DNA of 64,000 nt from Gordonia gummivorans (lineage in GTDB: Bacteria > Actinomycetota > Actinomycetes > Mycobacteriales > Mycobacteriaceae): NCBI RefSeq assembly GCF_022513585.1, contig NZ_JAKWBF010000032.1, positions 1 to 64,000 on the forward strand, in the 5' to 3' direction. Both the position numbers and the translations under genes were made by a program. Positions 46,554-55,709 of the stretch are shown here, piece after piece (the stretch's first letter is position 1; every line of letters begins with the position of its first letter). The notes beneath the pieces were generated by a model that did not search any database, had not been told where the DNA came from, and was given only the letters and a program-made list of their open reading frames with translations.

Positions 46554-48197
46554 ATGGCCTATACGATTGCCGATCTCATCGAGCATGCCGTCGACCTGAT
46601 GCCCGAGCGCGTCGCACTGGAATCCGACGGTACGTCGCGTACCTACTCCGAACTTGAGCAACGATCCAACGCGCTCGCGCACAAACTCCGCGAACTGGGG
46701 GTGAAACCCGGCGACCGAGTGGGTCTGTACAGCCGAAACACCATCGAATCGGTCGAGGCGATGGTCGCCATTTTCAAAGCTCGTGCGGTGATGGTGAACG
46801 TCAACTACCGCTACGTGGAGTCCGAACTCGAGCACATCTTCACCGACTCGGGGATGTCGGTGCTCATCCACGAGCGGCAGTACTGCGAACGCGTCTGCAA
46901 CACGTTGCCGAAAGCGCCCGATCTGCGGCACCGGATCGTCATAGACGACGGCACCGAGACCGATCTGCGGTGCGCGGGGTACTCGGATGCGATTCGGTTC
47001 GAGGACGCCATCGCCGAATCGCCGGGCGAGCGTGACTTCGAGGAACGCTCCTCCGACGACCTCTATATGCTCTACACCGGCGGCACCACGGGACGGCCCA
47101 AGGGTGTGGTGTGGCGCCAGGAGGACATCTGGCGCGTGCTCGGCGGGGGTATCGACTGGTTCAACAGCGAGCCGGTGACCGACGAGTGGAAGCTGGCCCG
47201 CGACGGTGCCGACGGCGGTCAGTTGGTGCGGTTCCCGATTCCTCCGTTCATCCACGGCGGGTCGCAATGGGCGATCTTCCAGTCGCTGTTCGGCGGCGGC
47301 AAAGCGGTCGTCTATCCCGAGTTCAGTGGTTCTGCTGCGTGGGAGATCGTCGCCCGCCATGGCGTCAACGTCATCTTCATCACCGGAGATGCCATGGGGC
47401 GCCCGATGATCGAGGCCCTCGCGGAGAATCCCGACCTCGACCTCAGTTCGGTGGTGACGGTCGCGTCGTCGGCCGCACTGTTCTCGCCGAGCGTGAAAGA
47501 GCAGTTCCTGGACCGCTTCCCGAATGCGATCGTCATCGACGCGATCGGGTCGTCGGAGACCGGCTTCGGCGGACTCGGGGTTGTCGCGAAGGGCGCGCCG
47601 CACACTGGTGGCCCACGGGTCAAGGCCGACAGCGAAACTCACGTCCTGCGCGAGGACGGCACTCGGATCGAACCGGGCAGCGGTGAGGTCGGCGTGCTGG
47701 CGCGGACGGGCCACATTCCGCTGCGCTACCACAACGATCCGGAGAAGTCGGCGAAGACATTCAAGGAGTTCGACGGCGTACGGTATTCGCTACCAGGCGA
47801 TTTCGCGCAGCTCGAGGCCGACGGCACCATCACGATGCTCGGCCGTGGTTCGGTGTCGATCAACACCGGTGGCGAGAAGGTATTCCCCGAAGAGGTCGAG
47901 GGAGCACTCAAGGCGCATCCGGATGTCTTCGACACCGTGGTCGTCGGGATCGCCGACGATCGATGGGGACAACGGGTGGCCGCAGTCATCGCGACTCGTG
48001 ACGGCGCACGCCCAACGCTCGACGAACTCAACGACGTCGTCCGCAAGGAACTCGCCGGCTACAAGTGCCCGCGCAGTGTGTGGTTCGTCGACGAGATCAA
48101 GAGATCACCGGCCGGGAAACCCGACTATCGGTGGGGCGCATCGATCACCGCGGAACGGCCCGCCGACGAGGCGCACGCTCCATCCGGAAGGCACTGA
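46554..48197 (+). CDS. fadD19: Cholesterol side-chain acyl-CoA ligase FadD19
   Basis: AMP-forming ligase expected to activate the C26 carboxylate of 3-oxo-cholestenoic acid after CYP125. The 547-residue protein resembles M. tuberculosis FadD19: [79 protein letters not shown] and [15 protein letters not shown] 46554 is 7 nt from TAATTT, a leaderless start. Divergent from echA19; a nitronate-monooxygenase-like gene follows after 1 bp. Confidence 0.9.
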   Translation: MAYTIADLIEHAVDLMPERVALESDGTSRTYSELEQRSNALAHKLRELGVKPGDRVGLYSRNTIESVEAMVAIFKARAVMVNVNYRYVESELEHIFTDSGMSVLIHERQYCERVCNTLPKAPDLRHRIVIDDGTETDLRCAGYSDAIRFEDAIAESPGERDFEERSSDDLYMLYTGGTTGRPKGVVWRQEDIWRVLGGGIDWFNSEPVTDEWKLARDGADGGQLVRFPIPPFIHGGSQWAIFQSLFGGGKAVVYPEFSGSAAWEIVARHGVNVIFITGDAMGRPMIEALAENPDLDLSSVVTVASSAALFSPSVKEQFLDRFPNAIVIDAIGSSETGFGGLGVVAKGAPHTGGPRVKADSETHVLREDGTRIEPGSGEVGVLARTGHIPLRYHNDPEKSAKTFKEFDGVRYSLPGDFAQLEADGTITMLGRGSVSINTGGEKVFPEEVEGALKAHPDVFDTVVVGIADDRWGQRVAAVIATRDGARPTLDELNDVVRKELAGYKCPRSVWFVDEIKRSPAGKPDYRWGASITAERPADEAHAPSGRH

Positions 48198-48198
48198 C

Positions 48199-49335
48199 AT
48201 GCGTACAGAATTGGCCGACCGGTTCGGCATCGACTACCCGATCTTCGGCTTCACCCCGAGCCAGCACGTCGCCGCGGCGATCAGCCGTGCCGGTGGCCTG
48301 GGCGTCCTCGGCTGCGTGCGGTTCAACGAGGCCGACGAGCTCGACGAGGTTCTCGAGTGGATGCACGAGAACACCGACGGCAAACCGTTCGGCGTCGACA
48401 TCGTCATGCCGGCCAAGATTCCCACGGAGGGAAGCAAGGTCGACCTCGATTCGATGATCCCGCCCGAGCATCGGGCCTTCGTCGAACGGACGCTCGACGA
48501 CCTCGGTGTGCCGCCACTGCCGGGTGGCGATCGGGTCGACGCCGGGGTGCTGGGCTGGTTGCACTCGGTGGCCCGCTCCCACGTCGACGTCGCGATGGAG
48601 CATGCGCGTAAGTACGGCCAGATCAAGCTCATTGCCAATGCGCTGGGATCGCCGCCGGCCGACGTCATCCAGACATCGCATGACCACGGTGTGCTCGTCG
48701 CCGCTCTCGCGGGCGCGAAAGATCACGCGCTGCATCATGTTGAGGCGGGTGTGGACATCGTCATCGCCCAAGGTTACGAAGGTGGCGGCCACACCGGTGA
48801 GGTCACGTCGATGATCCTGTGGCCCGAACTCGTGGACGCCGTGGGTGATTCGGCGCCCGTGCTGGCCGCCGGGGGTGTCGGCAGCGGTCGTCAGATCGCC
48901 GCCGCGATCGCGCTTGGCGCACAAGGGGTGTGGATGGGTACCTATTGGCTCACCGCCGCCGAATACCGGTTGGGCATAGCCGAAGGGGCCGAGGGGCCGT
49001 CGACGGTGCAGAAGGCGCTCCTGTCGGCGACCTCCCGCGACACCGTGCGTCGTCGCATCTATTCCGGCAAACCCGCGCGGCTGCTCAAGACCAAGTGGAC
49101 CGACGCCTGGGATGCGTCCGGCGCACCCGAGCCGCTGCCGATGCCGCTGCAGAATCTGCTCGTCGCCGAGGCGCATGCACGTATCTCGCAGGCAGACGAT
49201 CCGGAAGTCGTCGCGATGCCGGCCGGCCAGATCGTCGGACGCTGCAACGACATCGTGCCGGTCGCCGACATGATCGCCGGGATGGTCGCCGAATACGACG
49301 AGGCGGTCAAGCGGTTGGATTCGACGCTGGGTTAG
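48199..49335 (+). CDS. Nitronate-monooxygenase-family flavoprotein
   Basis: FMN-dependent TIM-barrel protein of 378 residues, beginning 1 bp after the fadD19 stop (ATG 48199) and so co-transcribed. Motifs: DYPIFGFTPSQHVAAAISRAGGLGVLG, IVIAQGYEGGGHTGEVTSM, VLAAGGVGSGRQIAAAIALG. It is distinct from IpdC (22097) and longer. Its coupling to fadD19 under a KstR-type promoter suggests a sterol-related redox task, but the substrate is unknown. Confidence 0.82.
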   Translation: MRTELADRFGIDYPIFGFTPSQHVAAAISRAGGLGVLGCVRFNEADELDEVLEWMHENTDGKPFGVDIVMPAKIPTEGSKVDLDSMIPPEHRAFVERTLDDLGVPPLPGGDRVDAGVLGWLHSVARSHVDVAMEHARKYGQIKLIANALGSPPADVIQTSHDHGVLVAALAGAKDHALHHVEAGVDIVIAQGYEGGGHTGEVTSMILWPELVDAVGDSAPVLAAGGVGSGRQIAAAIALGAQGVWMGTYWLTAAEYRLGIAEGAEGPSTVQKALLSATSRDTVRRRIYSGKPARLLKTKWTDAWDASGAPEPLPMPLQNLLVAEAHARISQADDPEVVAMPAGQIVGRCNDIVPVADMIAGMVAEYDEAVKRLDSTLG

Positions 49336-49429
49336 CCCGCGGCTCCGTTCCGCACTCGGGACGCCATCCCGCTCGCTGAGGGGCCCACCGCTACCTGAGC
49401 CCTCTCCGCTCCTGAGTTCTGTTCCGCTC

Positions 49430-49529
49430 CCTGAGGTGCGAGGAGCGCAAGCGACGAGCCTCGAAGGGCCTGGTGAGCTGACGTCACCAGGCCTTCGAGG
49501 CTCCTCGCAAGGGCTCGTCGCACCTCAGG
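49430..49529. repeat. Repeat family B, copy 4 (near-perfect hairpin)
   Basis: Left arm CCTGAGGTGCGAGGAGCGCA continuing to TCGAAGGGCCTGGTGAGC. Right arm GTCACCAGGCCTTCGAGG continuing to GCTCGTCGCACCTCAGG. The loop is short, around 49478. It lies in a 298-bp gap between the convergent flavoprotein and fadD17 genes; the rest of the gap shows nothing clear. Confidence 0.85.
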
Positions 49530-49633
49530 CAGCGTAGGTTGGCTCCGTTCCACGGATTCATGCTCAGGCAGTGGTTGGAGCGGATCGGGCCTCTTCGAAT
49601 CGGGCAGCGGTAACGGATTGTGCTGGTCGCTGC

Positions 49634-51145
49634 TCAACCAGCAGTGGGGGCGTGATACGTCCGGCCGGTGCGCACCCAAGTCGGCGGTGTGCGCTCGGCG
49701 GCGAGTTCGCGTTTGAGGGTCTTGAACGTCGCGGTGGTCGGTAGTGCGTCGACCACCCGAACGCGATGCGGCCACTGCTTGGGGCCGAGATCGGTTTGTG
49801 CGGACAGGAATTGGCCGAACTCAGCGGGGTCGAGGTCGTGGGCAACCAGGACGGCCTCGATCTCGTCGCCGATCTCCACGGGCACGCCGTACACCGCGAC
49901 CTGGGCGATCCGCGGGTGACGCAACAGGATTCGTTCGATCGGTCCGGTGCCGAGGTTCTCGCCGTCGACGCGCATCCAATCACCGAGGCGGCCCGCGAAG
50001 TGGAGATAGCCGGCGTCGTCGACCCAGGCGAGGTCGCCGGTGTGGTAGATCCCGCCGCGCATCCGGTCGGCGGTCGCCTTCTCGTCGCGGTAGTACCCCG
50101 AGAAGAGGCCCGAACCAGCGGAGTTCACGATCTCGCCGACCTCCCCGACGGCCACCGGGAGACCCGAGTCGGGATCGACGACGGCGGTCGGCGCGCGGAG
50201 CGGACCGAGGGCGTCGGCCGGGGTGTCGGGTGTTCGCGTGATGGCGACCCCGCCCTCGGTGGACCCGAAGCCGTCGACCACTCGGCAACCAAATCGGGTG
50301 GCGAAGCGGTCGCGATCGGATGCGGTGGCCTCGTTGCCGTACATGATCCGCAACGTGTTGTCGGCATCGTCGGGCGCTTCGGGCGTGCTGAGGATGTAAT
50401 GCAGCGGCTTGCCGACGTAGTTGGCGAAGGTGACGCCGTATCGGCGCACATCGGGCAGGAACCCCGATGCGGAGAATCGTTGGCGGACAGCGACACCCGC
50501 ACCGCCGGACAGTGCGACCGACCATCCGGCGATCACCGCGTTGGAGTGGAACATCGGCATCGACAGGTAGACCACGTCGTCGGCGCCGATGTCGAAACGT
50601 TCGGCGAGCATCTGCCCGCTCACGGCGAACGTGCGTTGGGTGCAGCGGACGGCCTTGGGATCGCCGGTTGTCCCGGAGGTGAAGATCAGCATCATCAGAT
50701 CGTCTGGAGTCACGACGCCGAAGTCGGAGGAAACGCTCGAACCGACCAACGTCTGCCACTCCGGCTCGTCGACGTCGATCACCCGAACTGCGTCCAACGC
50801 AAGATCATCGAGCAGGTGACGGGTAGCGGCGTGGACGAGCACGATCTGACAGTCCGCGCGGGCGATGTCGGCGGCGAGCGCTTCGCCGCGTCGTGTCGTG
50901 TTCAGCCCGACCAGGACGAACGCACCGAGTCCGGCCGCGCCGAGCAGCAGGCTGAATTCGACGGAGTTCTCCATCAGAACCCCGACGTGCGGTGGCCGAT
51001 CCGGGCTCAACACACGGCGCAGCGCGGCTCCCCGGGTACGGGAGGCACCGAGATGCTCTCGCCACGAGATGAACTGATCGCCACAGCGAACGCCCCTGTT
51101 GTCGACGTCGCCGATCCCGTGCAGGAGTCCTGCGATTGTGTCCAC
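49634..51145 (-). CDS. fadD17: Steroid side-chain acyl-CoA ligase FadD17
   Basis: AMP-forming ligase of 503 residues, expected to activate a shortened (C24 or C22) steroid acid. It matches FadD17 in the sequence PPHVGVLMENSVEFS, ADCQIVLVHA, MLIFTSGTTGDPKAVRCTQR, MPMFHSNAVIAGW, YGNEATASDRDRFATRFGC, DGFGSTEGGVAITR and GDWMRVDGENLGT. The GTG start directly follows the fadE27 stop (TGAGTG). The last gene of a fadE26-fadE27-fadD17 operon, same order as Rv3504-Rv3506. Confidence 0.9.
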   Translation of the reverse strand: MDTIAGLLHGIGDVDNRGVRCGDQFISWREHLGASRTRGAALRRVLSPDRPPHVGVLMENSVEFSLLLGAAGLGAFVLVGLNTTRRGEALAADIARADCQIVLVHAATRHLLDDLALDAVRVIDVDEPEWQTLVGSSVSSDFGVVTPDDLMMLIFTSGTTGDPKAVRCTQRTFAVSGQMLAERFDIGADDVVYLSMPMFHSNAVIAGWSVALSGGAGVAVRQRFSASGFLPDVRRYGVTFANYVGKPLHYILSTPEAPDDADNTLRIMYGNEATASDRDRFATRFGCRVVDGFGSTEGGVAITRTPDTPADALGPLRAPTAVVDPDSGLPVAVGEVGEIVNSAGSGLFSGYYRDEKATADRMRGGIYHTGDLAWVDDAGYLHFAGRLGDWMRVDGENLGTGPIERILLRHPRIAQVAVYGVPVEIGDEIEAVLVAHDLDPAEFGQFLSAQTDLGPKQWPHRVRVVDALPTTATFKTLKRELAAERTPPTWVRTGRTYHAPTAG

Positions 51146-52285
51146 TCAGACGGGAGCGGCCGCGAGTGCGGTGCCGATGGTGCGCAGCGAGGCCGGCAGG
51201 TTGCCGGCGGTGAATTCGTTCTGCTTGGCGCGCAGGAAGTATCGATGCACGGGATGGCTGGTGTCGAGGCCGACGCCGCCGTGGACGTGGACCGTGGTGT
51301 GCGCCACCCGATGCCCGGTCTCGGCGGCCCAGAATTTGGCGGTGGCGATCGCCGTGCGCAGGTCGGCGTCGGACACTCCGTGGGTGTCGTCGTCGGCGTT
51401 GGCCAACAGCCATGCCGCCTGCGTGGTGGTCAGTGACAGACCCTGAACGTCGATGTAGCCGTCGGCGAGTCGCTGTGCGACGGCTTGGAAGGAGCCGATC
51501 GCCCGGCCGAACTGCTCGCGCTCGCGTGCGTACTCGGCGGTGAGTTCGAGTGCGCGCGAAACGATTCCGGTTTGCTCGGCGCACACAGCCAGTGCCAGAC
51601 GATTCGCGATGTTGGTGACCGCGTCGACCCCGCCGGCCAGCACGGCATCGGAAGTGACTGCGACGTCGGCGAACTCGACCTCCGCGATCGGGAGCAGTCC
51701 GGTGGAGACGGCCGTGGTGACGCGGACACCGGGATCGTCGGCGGGAACCGCCACCGCGACAGCGCCGTCGGGTCCGATCGCATTGACCACGAAGAGATCG
51801 GCGGCCTCGGCGTAGGGGACGTTGACCTTGACCCCGCTCAGCCGTCCGTCGGCCGACAGGGTCGCGGTCGGCGTGGTGGCGTCGGGCCCGAGGTCCTCTT
51901 CGAACGCCACGGTCAGCACGGTGGTGCCGGCAGCTGCGGCGGCCAGAATGCGTTCGCGCAACGACTCATCGGCCCGGGCGGCGAGCACGGGCAGCGCGGC
52001 AATGGCGTGCGGACCGAACGGTACCCGCGCCAGCGTCCGGCCGAGTTCCTCAGCGGCAACACAGTTCTCGACGGCGGACAGGTCGCCGCCCGACTCGCCG
52101 ACGAGCGTCGACGGGATCTCGAGACCGAGCAAGCCTGCCGTCCCGAGTTCGCGCCAGAGGTCGGCGTCGATGGGTGCGGCTGCGGCCTCGAGTTCGGCGG
52201 CGCGCTCCGGTGTGCTCAGGGTGGTGGCGATGTCGCGCACCAGTCCCTGCACATCGGTGGCGGACTCGGGGAGCGTGAAATCCAT
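51146..52285 (-). CDS. fadE27: Acyl-CoA dehydrogenase subunit FadE27 (ChsE5)
   Basis: One subunit of the alpha2beta2 FadE26-FadE27 (ChsE4-ChsE5) dehydrogenase, which desaturates the C26 steroid CoA side chain. The 379-residue protein has YAREREQFGRAIGSFQAVAQRLAD and HVHGGVGLDTSHPVHRYF (FAD contacts). No obvious catalytic Glu loop of the FadE26 kind is seen, as expected for the partner. It sits 25 bp after fadE26 and is followed directly by fadD17. Confidence 0.88.
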   Translation of the reverse strand: MDFTLPESATDVQGLVRDIATTLSTPERAAELEAAAAPIDADLWRELGTAGLLGLEIPSTLVGESGGDLSAVENCVAAEELGRTLARVPFGPHAIAALPVLAARADESLRERILAAAAAGTTVLTVAFEEDLGPDATTPTATLSADGRLSGVKVNVPYAEAADLFVVNAIGPDGAVAVAVPADDPGVRVTTAVSTGLLPIAEVEFADVAVTSDAVLAGGVDAVTNIANRLALAVCAEQTGIVSRALELTAEYAREREQFGRAIGSFQAVAQRLADGYIDVQGLSLTTTQAAWLLANADDDTHGVSDADLRTAIATAKFWAAETGHRVAHTTVHVHGGVGLDTSHPVHRYFLRAKQNEFTAGNLPASLRTIGTALAAAPV

Positions 52286-52310
52286 GGGTGATCCTTCGAC
52301 TCAGATGGGG

Positions 52311-53534
52311 TCAGCGGCGCTGGTGCGGGAGGCCGAGGGCGAGCATGGCGATGATGTCGCGCTGGATCTCGTTGGTGCCGCCACCGAAGGTGAGAATGAG
52401 CGACGTCCGCGCGAACCGCTCCAGCCGACCGTGCAGGTGCGCGCCGGGACTGTTCGCGCGCAGGGTGGCGGACGGCCCGACGACCTCCATGAGCAAGCGG
52501 TAGGCCTCGGTGGCGAACTCGGTGCCGAACACCTTTGTCGCGGAGGCGTCGGCGGGACTGGGTGCCTCGCCGGATGCCGCGATCGACGCGATCTTCCAGT
52601 TGATCAGTTTGAGGAACTCCACCTTGGCGTGCACGCGGGCGAGGTTGGTCTGCACCCACGGTGCGTCGATGACCCGCTGGCCGTCGCCGGTCTTGGTGTG
52701 CTGTGCCCATTCGATGGTCTCGCGAAGAGCGGTCTGGATGGGTGCGGCGCTGCACAGTGCCACCCGTTCGTTGTTGAGCTGGTTGGTGACCAGTGCCCAC
52801 CCGCGGCCTTCCTCGCCGACGAGTGCCGATGCCGGGACGCGGACGTCCTGGTAGTAGGTGGCGCTGGTGTCGACGCCCGACATCGTGTGGACGGGCGTGT
52901 AGCCGAACCCTTCCGACGTGGTCGGCACGATGAGCACCGAGATCCCACGGTGCTTCTTGGCGCCGGGTTCCAGGGTCGACGGATCGGTCCGGCAGGCGAG
53001 CCAGATGTAGTCGGCGTAGGCGACCAGCGACGTCCACATCTTCTGGCCGTTGACCACGTAGTCGTCACCGTCGCGCACGGCCGTCGTGCGCAGGGCGGCG
53101 AGGTCGGTGCCCGCTCCGGGCTCCGAGTAGCCGATCGAGAAGTGCAGTTCGCCTGCCGCGATCTTGGGCAGGAAGAACGCCTTCTGCTCGTCGGTGCCGT
53201 AGTTCATGATCGTCGGCGCCACCGAGTTGATCGTCAGGAACGGGACCGGGGCGCCGGCGATCGCGGCCTCGTCGGTGAAGATCAGCTGATCCATCATCGA
53301 GCGGTTCTGCCCGCCGAACTCGGTGGGCCAGCCGAGCGCCAGCCATCCGTCGCGCCCCATCTGGCGGACGACGTCACGGTAGGCGTCACCCTGGCCGAGT
53401 TCGCCATCACCGCTCGTCAGCGCCGCGCGACGCTCGTCGGTCATCAGCGCGGAGAAGTACGTTCGGAGCTCACGGCGGAGTTCGGCTTGCTGTTCGGTGT
53501 AGGCGATGCGCATCGGTACTCCGTCAGTAGACAT
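52311..53534 (-). CDS. fadE26: Acyl-CoA dehydrogenase subunit FadE26 (ChsE4)
   Basis: Partner of FadE27. The 407-residue protein has GYSEPGAGTDLAALRT, VVNGQKMWTS, NQLNNERVAL (region of the catalytic Glu) and the C-terminal LILTFGGGTNEIQRDI. Start ATG 53534, with ATG 53513 as alternative. It is the first gene of the leftward operon, divergent from fdxD, with a KstR-like box at 53580-53593. Confidence 0.9.
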   Translation of the reverse strand: MSTDGVPMRIAYTEQQAELRRELRTYFSALMTDERRAALTSGDGELGQGDAYRDVVRQMGRDGWLALGWPTEFGGQNRSMMDQLIFTDEAAIAGAPVPFLTINSVAPTIMNYGTDEQKAFFLPKIAAGELHFSIGYSEPGAGTDLAALRTTAVRDGDDYVVNGQKMWTSLVAYADYIWLACRTDPSTLEPGAKKHRGISVLIVPTTSEGFGYTPVHTMSGVDTSATYYQDVRVPASALVGEEGRGWALVTNQLNNERVALCSAAPIQTALRETIEWAQHTKTGDGQRVIDAPWVQTNLARVHAKVEFLKLINWKIASIAASGEAPSPADASATKVFGTEFATEAYRLLMEVVGPSATLRANSPGAHLHGRLERFARTSLILTFGGGTNEIQRDIIAMLALGLPHQRR

Positions 53535-53579
53535 TTGTTGATCTGGTGGGCCGCAACCCGGCCCGGTATCGTCAACTTC

Positions 53580-53593
53580 TGAAACACGTTCTA
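53580..53593. promoter_or_regulatory. KstR-like operator between fadE26 and fdxD
   Basis: TGAAACACGTTCTA, a full match to TNNAACNNGTTNNA, 46 bp from the fadE26 start and 56 bp from the fdxD start. It can serve both directions. Confidence 0.78.
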
Positions 53594-53648
53594 ACCTGTT
53601 GAGCTACAGCCCGTCAACCGGTCGTGAGTCGATGAGGAGATGGTTGCC

Positions 53649-53843
53649 ATGCGTATCAAGGCTGATTTTGACCTATGCGAGTCCAATGCGATCTGTGTCG
53701 GGATGGCACCCGACATCTTTGACCTCGACGACGACGATTACCTGGTGATTCTCAAAGACGAAGTCCCCGAGGGGCGCGAAGAGGAACTGCGTCAGGTGGT
53801 CGCCAACTGTCCCAAGTCTGCGTTGTCGATCGAGGAGGACTGA
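53649..53843 (+). CDS. fdxD: Ferredoxin FdxD, 3Fe-4S type
   Basis: A 64-residue ferredoxin. ATG 53649 is chosen because AGGAG lies about 10 nt upstream; an ATG at 53640 is too close to it. Cluster ligands are C10, C16 and C54, with Asn at position 13 where a 4Fe-4S protein would have Cys; this fits a 3Fe-4S cluster. FdxD is a natural redox partner candidate for CYP125. Position between fadE26 and hsd4A equals that of Rv3503c. Confidence 0.9.
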   Translation: MRIKADFDLCESNAICVGMAPDIFDLDDDDYLVILKDEVPEGREEELRQVVANCPKSALSIEED

Positions 53844-53889
53844 ACCTGGGACATTTGTCCATTCGGTTCCATCTCGGGAGCGAACATGC

Positions 53890-53903
53890 TAGAACAGGTT
53901 CTA
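53890..53903. promoter_or_regulatory. KstR-like operator upstream of hsd4A and mce4
   Basis: TAGAACAGGTTCTA, a full match, set in a 16-bp near-palindrome CTAGAACAGGTTCTAG (53889-53904). GGGAGG (53916-53921) and the GTG at 53929 follow. Confidence 0.8.
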
Positions 53904-53928
53904 GTTTTCAGCTCAGGGAGGAACAGCG

Positions 53929-54819
53929 GTGGGACAAACACTCCAGGGACGGGTCGCGGTCGTGACCGGTGCGGGTGCGGGCCTTGGCCGAGCCGAGGCC
54001 ATCGGCCTCGCCGGCGAGGGAGCGTCGGTTGTCGTCAACGACCTGCCCGCCGCGCTCGAGAGCAGTGATGTGCTCGACGAGATCAGCGCGGCCGGCGGTC
54101 GGGCGATCGCGGTCGGCGGCGACATCGGCGACTCGGCGACCGCGACCGCCATCATGGCCGCGGCCACCGAACAGCTCGGCGGGCTCGACATCGTCGTCAA
54201 CAATGCGGGCGTCGTCCGCGACAAGATGCTGTTCAACATGACCGACGACGACTGGGATCTCGTGATCCATGTCCATCTGCGCGGTCACTTCCTGCTGAAC
54301 CGCAACGCGGCCGCGTACTGGCGGTCGGCGTCCAAGCAGGCGGGTGGCCCGGTCTACGGGCGGCTGATCAACACCTCGTCGGAGGCCGGCCTGCTCGGAC
54401 CTGCCGGGCAGGCGAACTACGGTGCCGCCAAAGCGGGAATTACCGCGCTGACGATCTCGGCGTCGCGTGCGCTGCAGTCCTACGGGGTGCGCGCCAACGC
54501 CATCTGTCCGCGCGCGCGGACCGCGATGACCGCAGCGACCTTTGGCGACGCGCCCGACGAGGGCGTCGATCCGCTCGCGCCGGAACACGTGGTGCGGTTG
54601 GTCAACTATCTGGCCGGGCCGGATTCGGATGGCGTGACCGGACAGGTGTTTGTGGTCTACGGTCCTCAGGTGACGCTGATGGCTGCACCGACCGTCGACG
54701 AGGTCTTTGCCGCCGACGGTGACGCGTGGGATGCCGATGATCTGTCGAAAACGCTGACCAGCTACTTCGCGGGCCGTGACCCGGGGCGCGGCTTCTCGGC
54801 CAGCGCCTTGGTCAACTGA
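53929..54819 (+). CDS. hsd4A: Steroid SDR Hsd4A (17beta-hydroxysteroid / beta-hydroxyacyl-CoA dehydrogenase)
   Basis: SDR of 296 residues. Motifs: VTGAGAGLGRAEAIGLAGEG (cofactor), VVNNAGVVRDKMLFN, the Ser, Tyr, Lys set in INTSSEAGLLGPAGQANYGAAKAG. Hsd4A oxidises the side-chain beta-hydroxyacyl-CoA and can act on C17 hydroxysteroids. GTG 53929 follows GGGAGG by 7 nt. It lies immediately before the mce4 genes and, like Rv3502c, may be the first gene of that operon, under a KstR-like box. Confidence 0.88.
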   Translation: MGQTLQGRVAVVTGAGAGLGRAEAIGLAGEGASVVVNDLPAALESSDVLDEISAAGGRAIAVGGDIGDSATATAIMAAATEQLGGLDIVVNNAGVVRDKMLFNMTDDDWDLVIHVHLRGHFLLNRNAAAYWRSASKQAGGPVYGRLINTSSEAGLLGPAGQANYGAAKAGITALTISASRALQSYGVRANAICPRARTAMTAATFGDAPDEGVDPLAPEHVVRLVNYLAGPDSDGVTGQVFVVYGPQVTLMAAPTVDEVFAADGDAWDADDLSKTLTSYFAGRDPGRGFSASALVN

Positions 54820-54865
54820 CCAAACCGGCGGGTATCTGCGTGATATTTTCGCGGTGGTCGTCTGG

Positions 54866-54913
54866 GCGAGCGAAGCGACGGGGTACTTGCAACGAGCGAG
54901 CGAAGCGACGGGG
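54866..54913. repeat. 30-bp-spaced repeat upstream of yrbE4A (family C)
   Basis: Two copies of GCGAGCGAAGCGACGGGG, at 54866-54883 and 54896-54913, exactly 30 bp apart. The core is nearly identical to the repeat unit inside the DUF35 gene (40951-41048). It lies in the 124-bp gap between hsd4A and yrbE4A. Confidence 0.85.
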
Positions 54914-54943
54914 CGGTTCCTACGGCGACGGTGAGGAGTGCTG

Positions 54944-55708
54944 GTGTTAGGGAAGCTGGCGACGCCACTCGGGGGGATCGGAGATTTCGTTGCTCTCGGT
55001 GTCGAGTCGGCCCGTGAGCTCTTCCATCGCCCCTTCCAGTGGCGCGAGACGGTGGAGCAGTCGTGGGCGATCGCCCGGGTGTCGATGGTGCCGACCCTGC
55101 TCGTCGCGATTCCGTTCACCGTGCTGGTGAGCTTCACCCTCAACATCCTTCTTCGTGAGATCGGCGCACAGGATCTCTCGGGAGCGGGTGCGGCGCTCGG
55201 CACCATCACCCAGATCGGACCGATCGTCACGGTGCTGATCGTCGCGGGTGCCGGCGCGACCGCGATCTGCGCAGACCTCGGTGCACGCACCATTCGCGAG
55301 GAGATCGACGCGATGAAGGTGCTCGGTATCAATCCGATCCACCGCCTGGTGGTCCCGCGGATCATCGCCTCCACCGGGGTGGCCCTCCTGCTGAACAGCC
55401 TCGTCTGCACCATCGGCATCGGCGGCGGCTTCGTCTTCTCGGTGTACTTGCAGGACGTCAACCCCGGCGCGTTCGTCGCCAACCTGACCTTGCTGACGGG
55501 GTTCGGTGAGCTGATGATCTCGATGGTCAAGGCCGCGCTGTTCGGGCTCTTCGCCGGGATGGTCGGCTGCTATCAGGGACTGAACGTGAAGGGCGGCGCG
55601 AAGGGCGTCGGCGACGCCGTGAACGAGACGGTGGTCTACTCCTTCATGGCGCTGTTCGTGGTCAATGTGGTCGTGACCGCCGTTGGTCTGAAGGCGACGG
55701 CGGGCTGA
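54944..55708 (+). CDS. yrbE4A: Mce4 permease YrbE4A
   Basis: MlaE/YrbE-type integral membrane permease of the Mce4 sterol importer. GTG 54944 is chosen with GAGGAG 5 nt upstream, giving 254 residues; a GTG at 54938 is possible. Features: several hydrophobic helices and the MlaE loop GARTIREEIDAMKVLGINPIHRLVVPR, the coupling helix that would contact the ATPase MceG (not encoded here). It is followed after 1 bp by yrbE4B. Confidence 0.92.
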   Translation: MLGKLATPLGGIGDFVALGVESARELFHRPFQWRETVEQSWAIARVSMVPTLLVAIPFTVLVSFTLNILLREIGAQDLSGAGAALGTITQIGPIVTVLIVAGAGATAICADLGARTIREEIDAMKVLGINPIHRLVVPRIIASTGVALLLNSLVCTIGIGGGFVFSVYLQDVNPGAFVANLTLLTGFGELMISMVKAALFGLFAGMVGCYQGLNVKGGAKGVGDAVNETVVYSFMALFVVNVVVTAVGLKATAG

Positions 55709-55709
55709 G

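Noticed and set aside
45663..47732. A 689-residue frame extending echA19 upstream
   Set aside because: The extension is antisense to fadD19 and lacks family similarity. The AGGAG-ATG at 46484 gives a normal EchA19.
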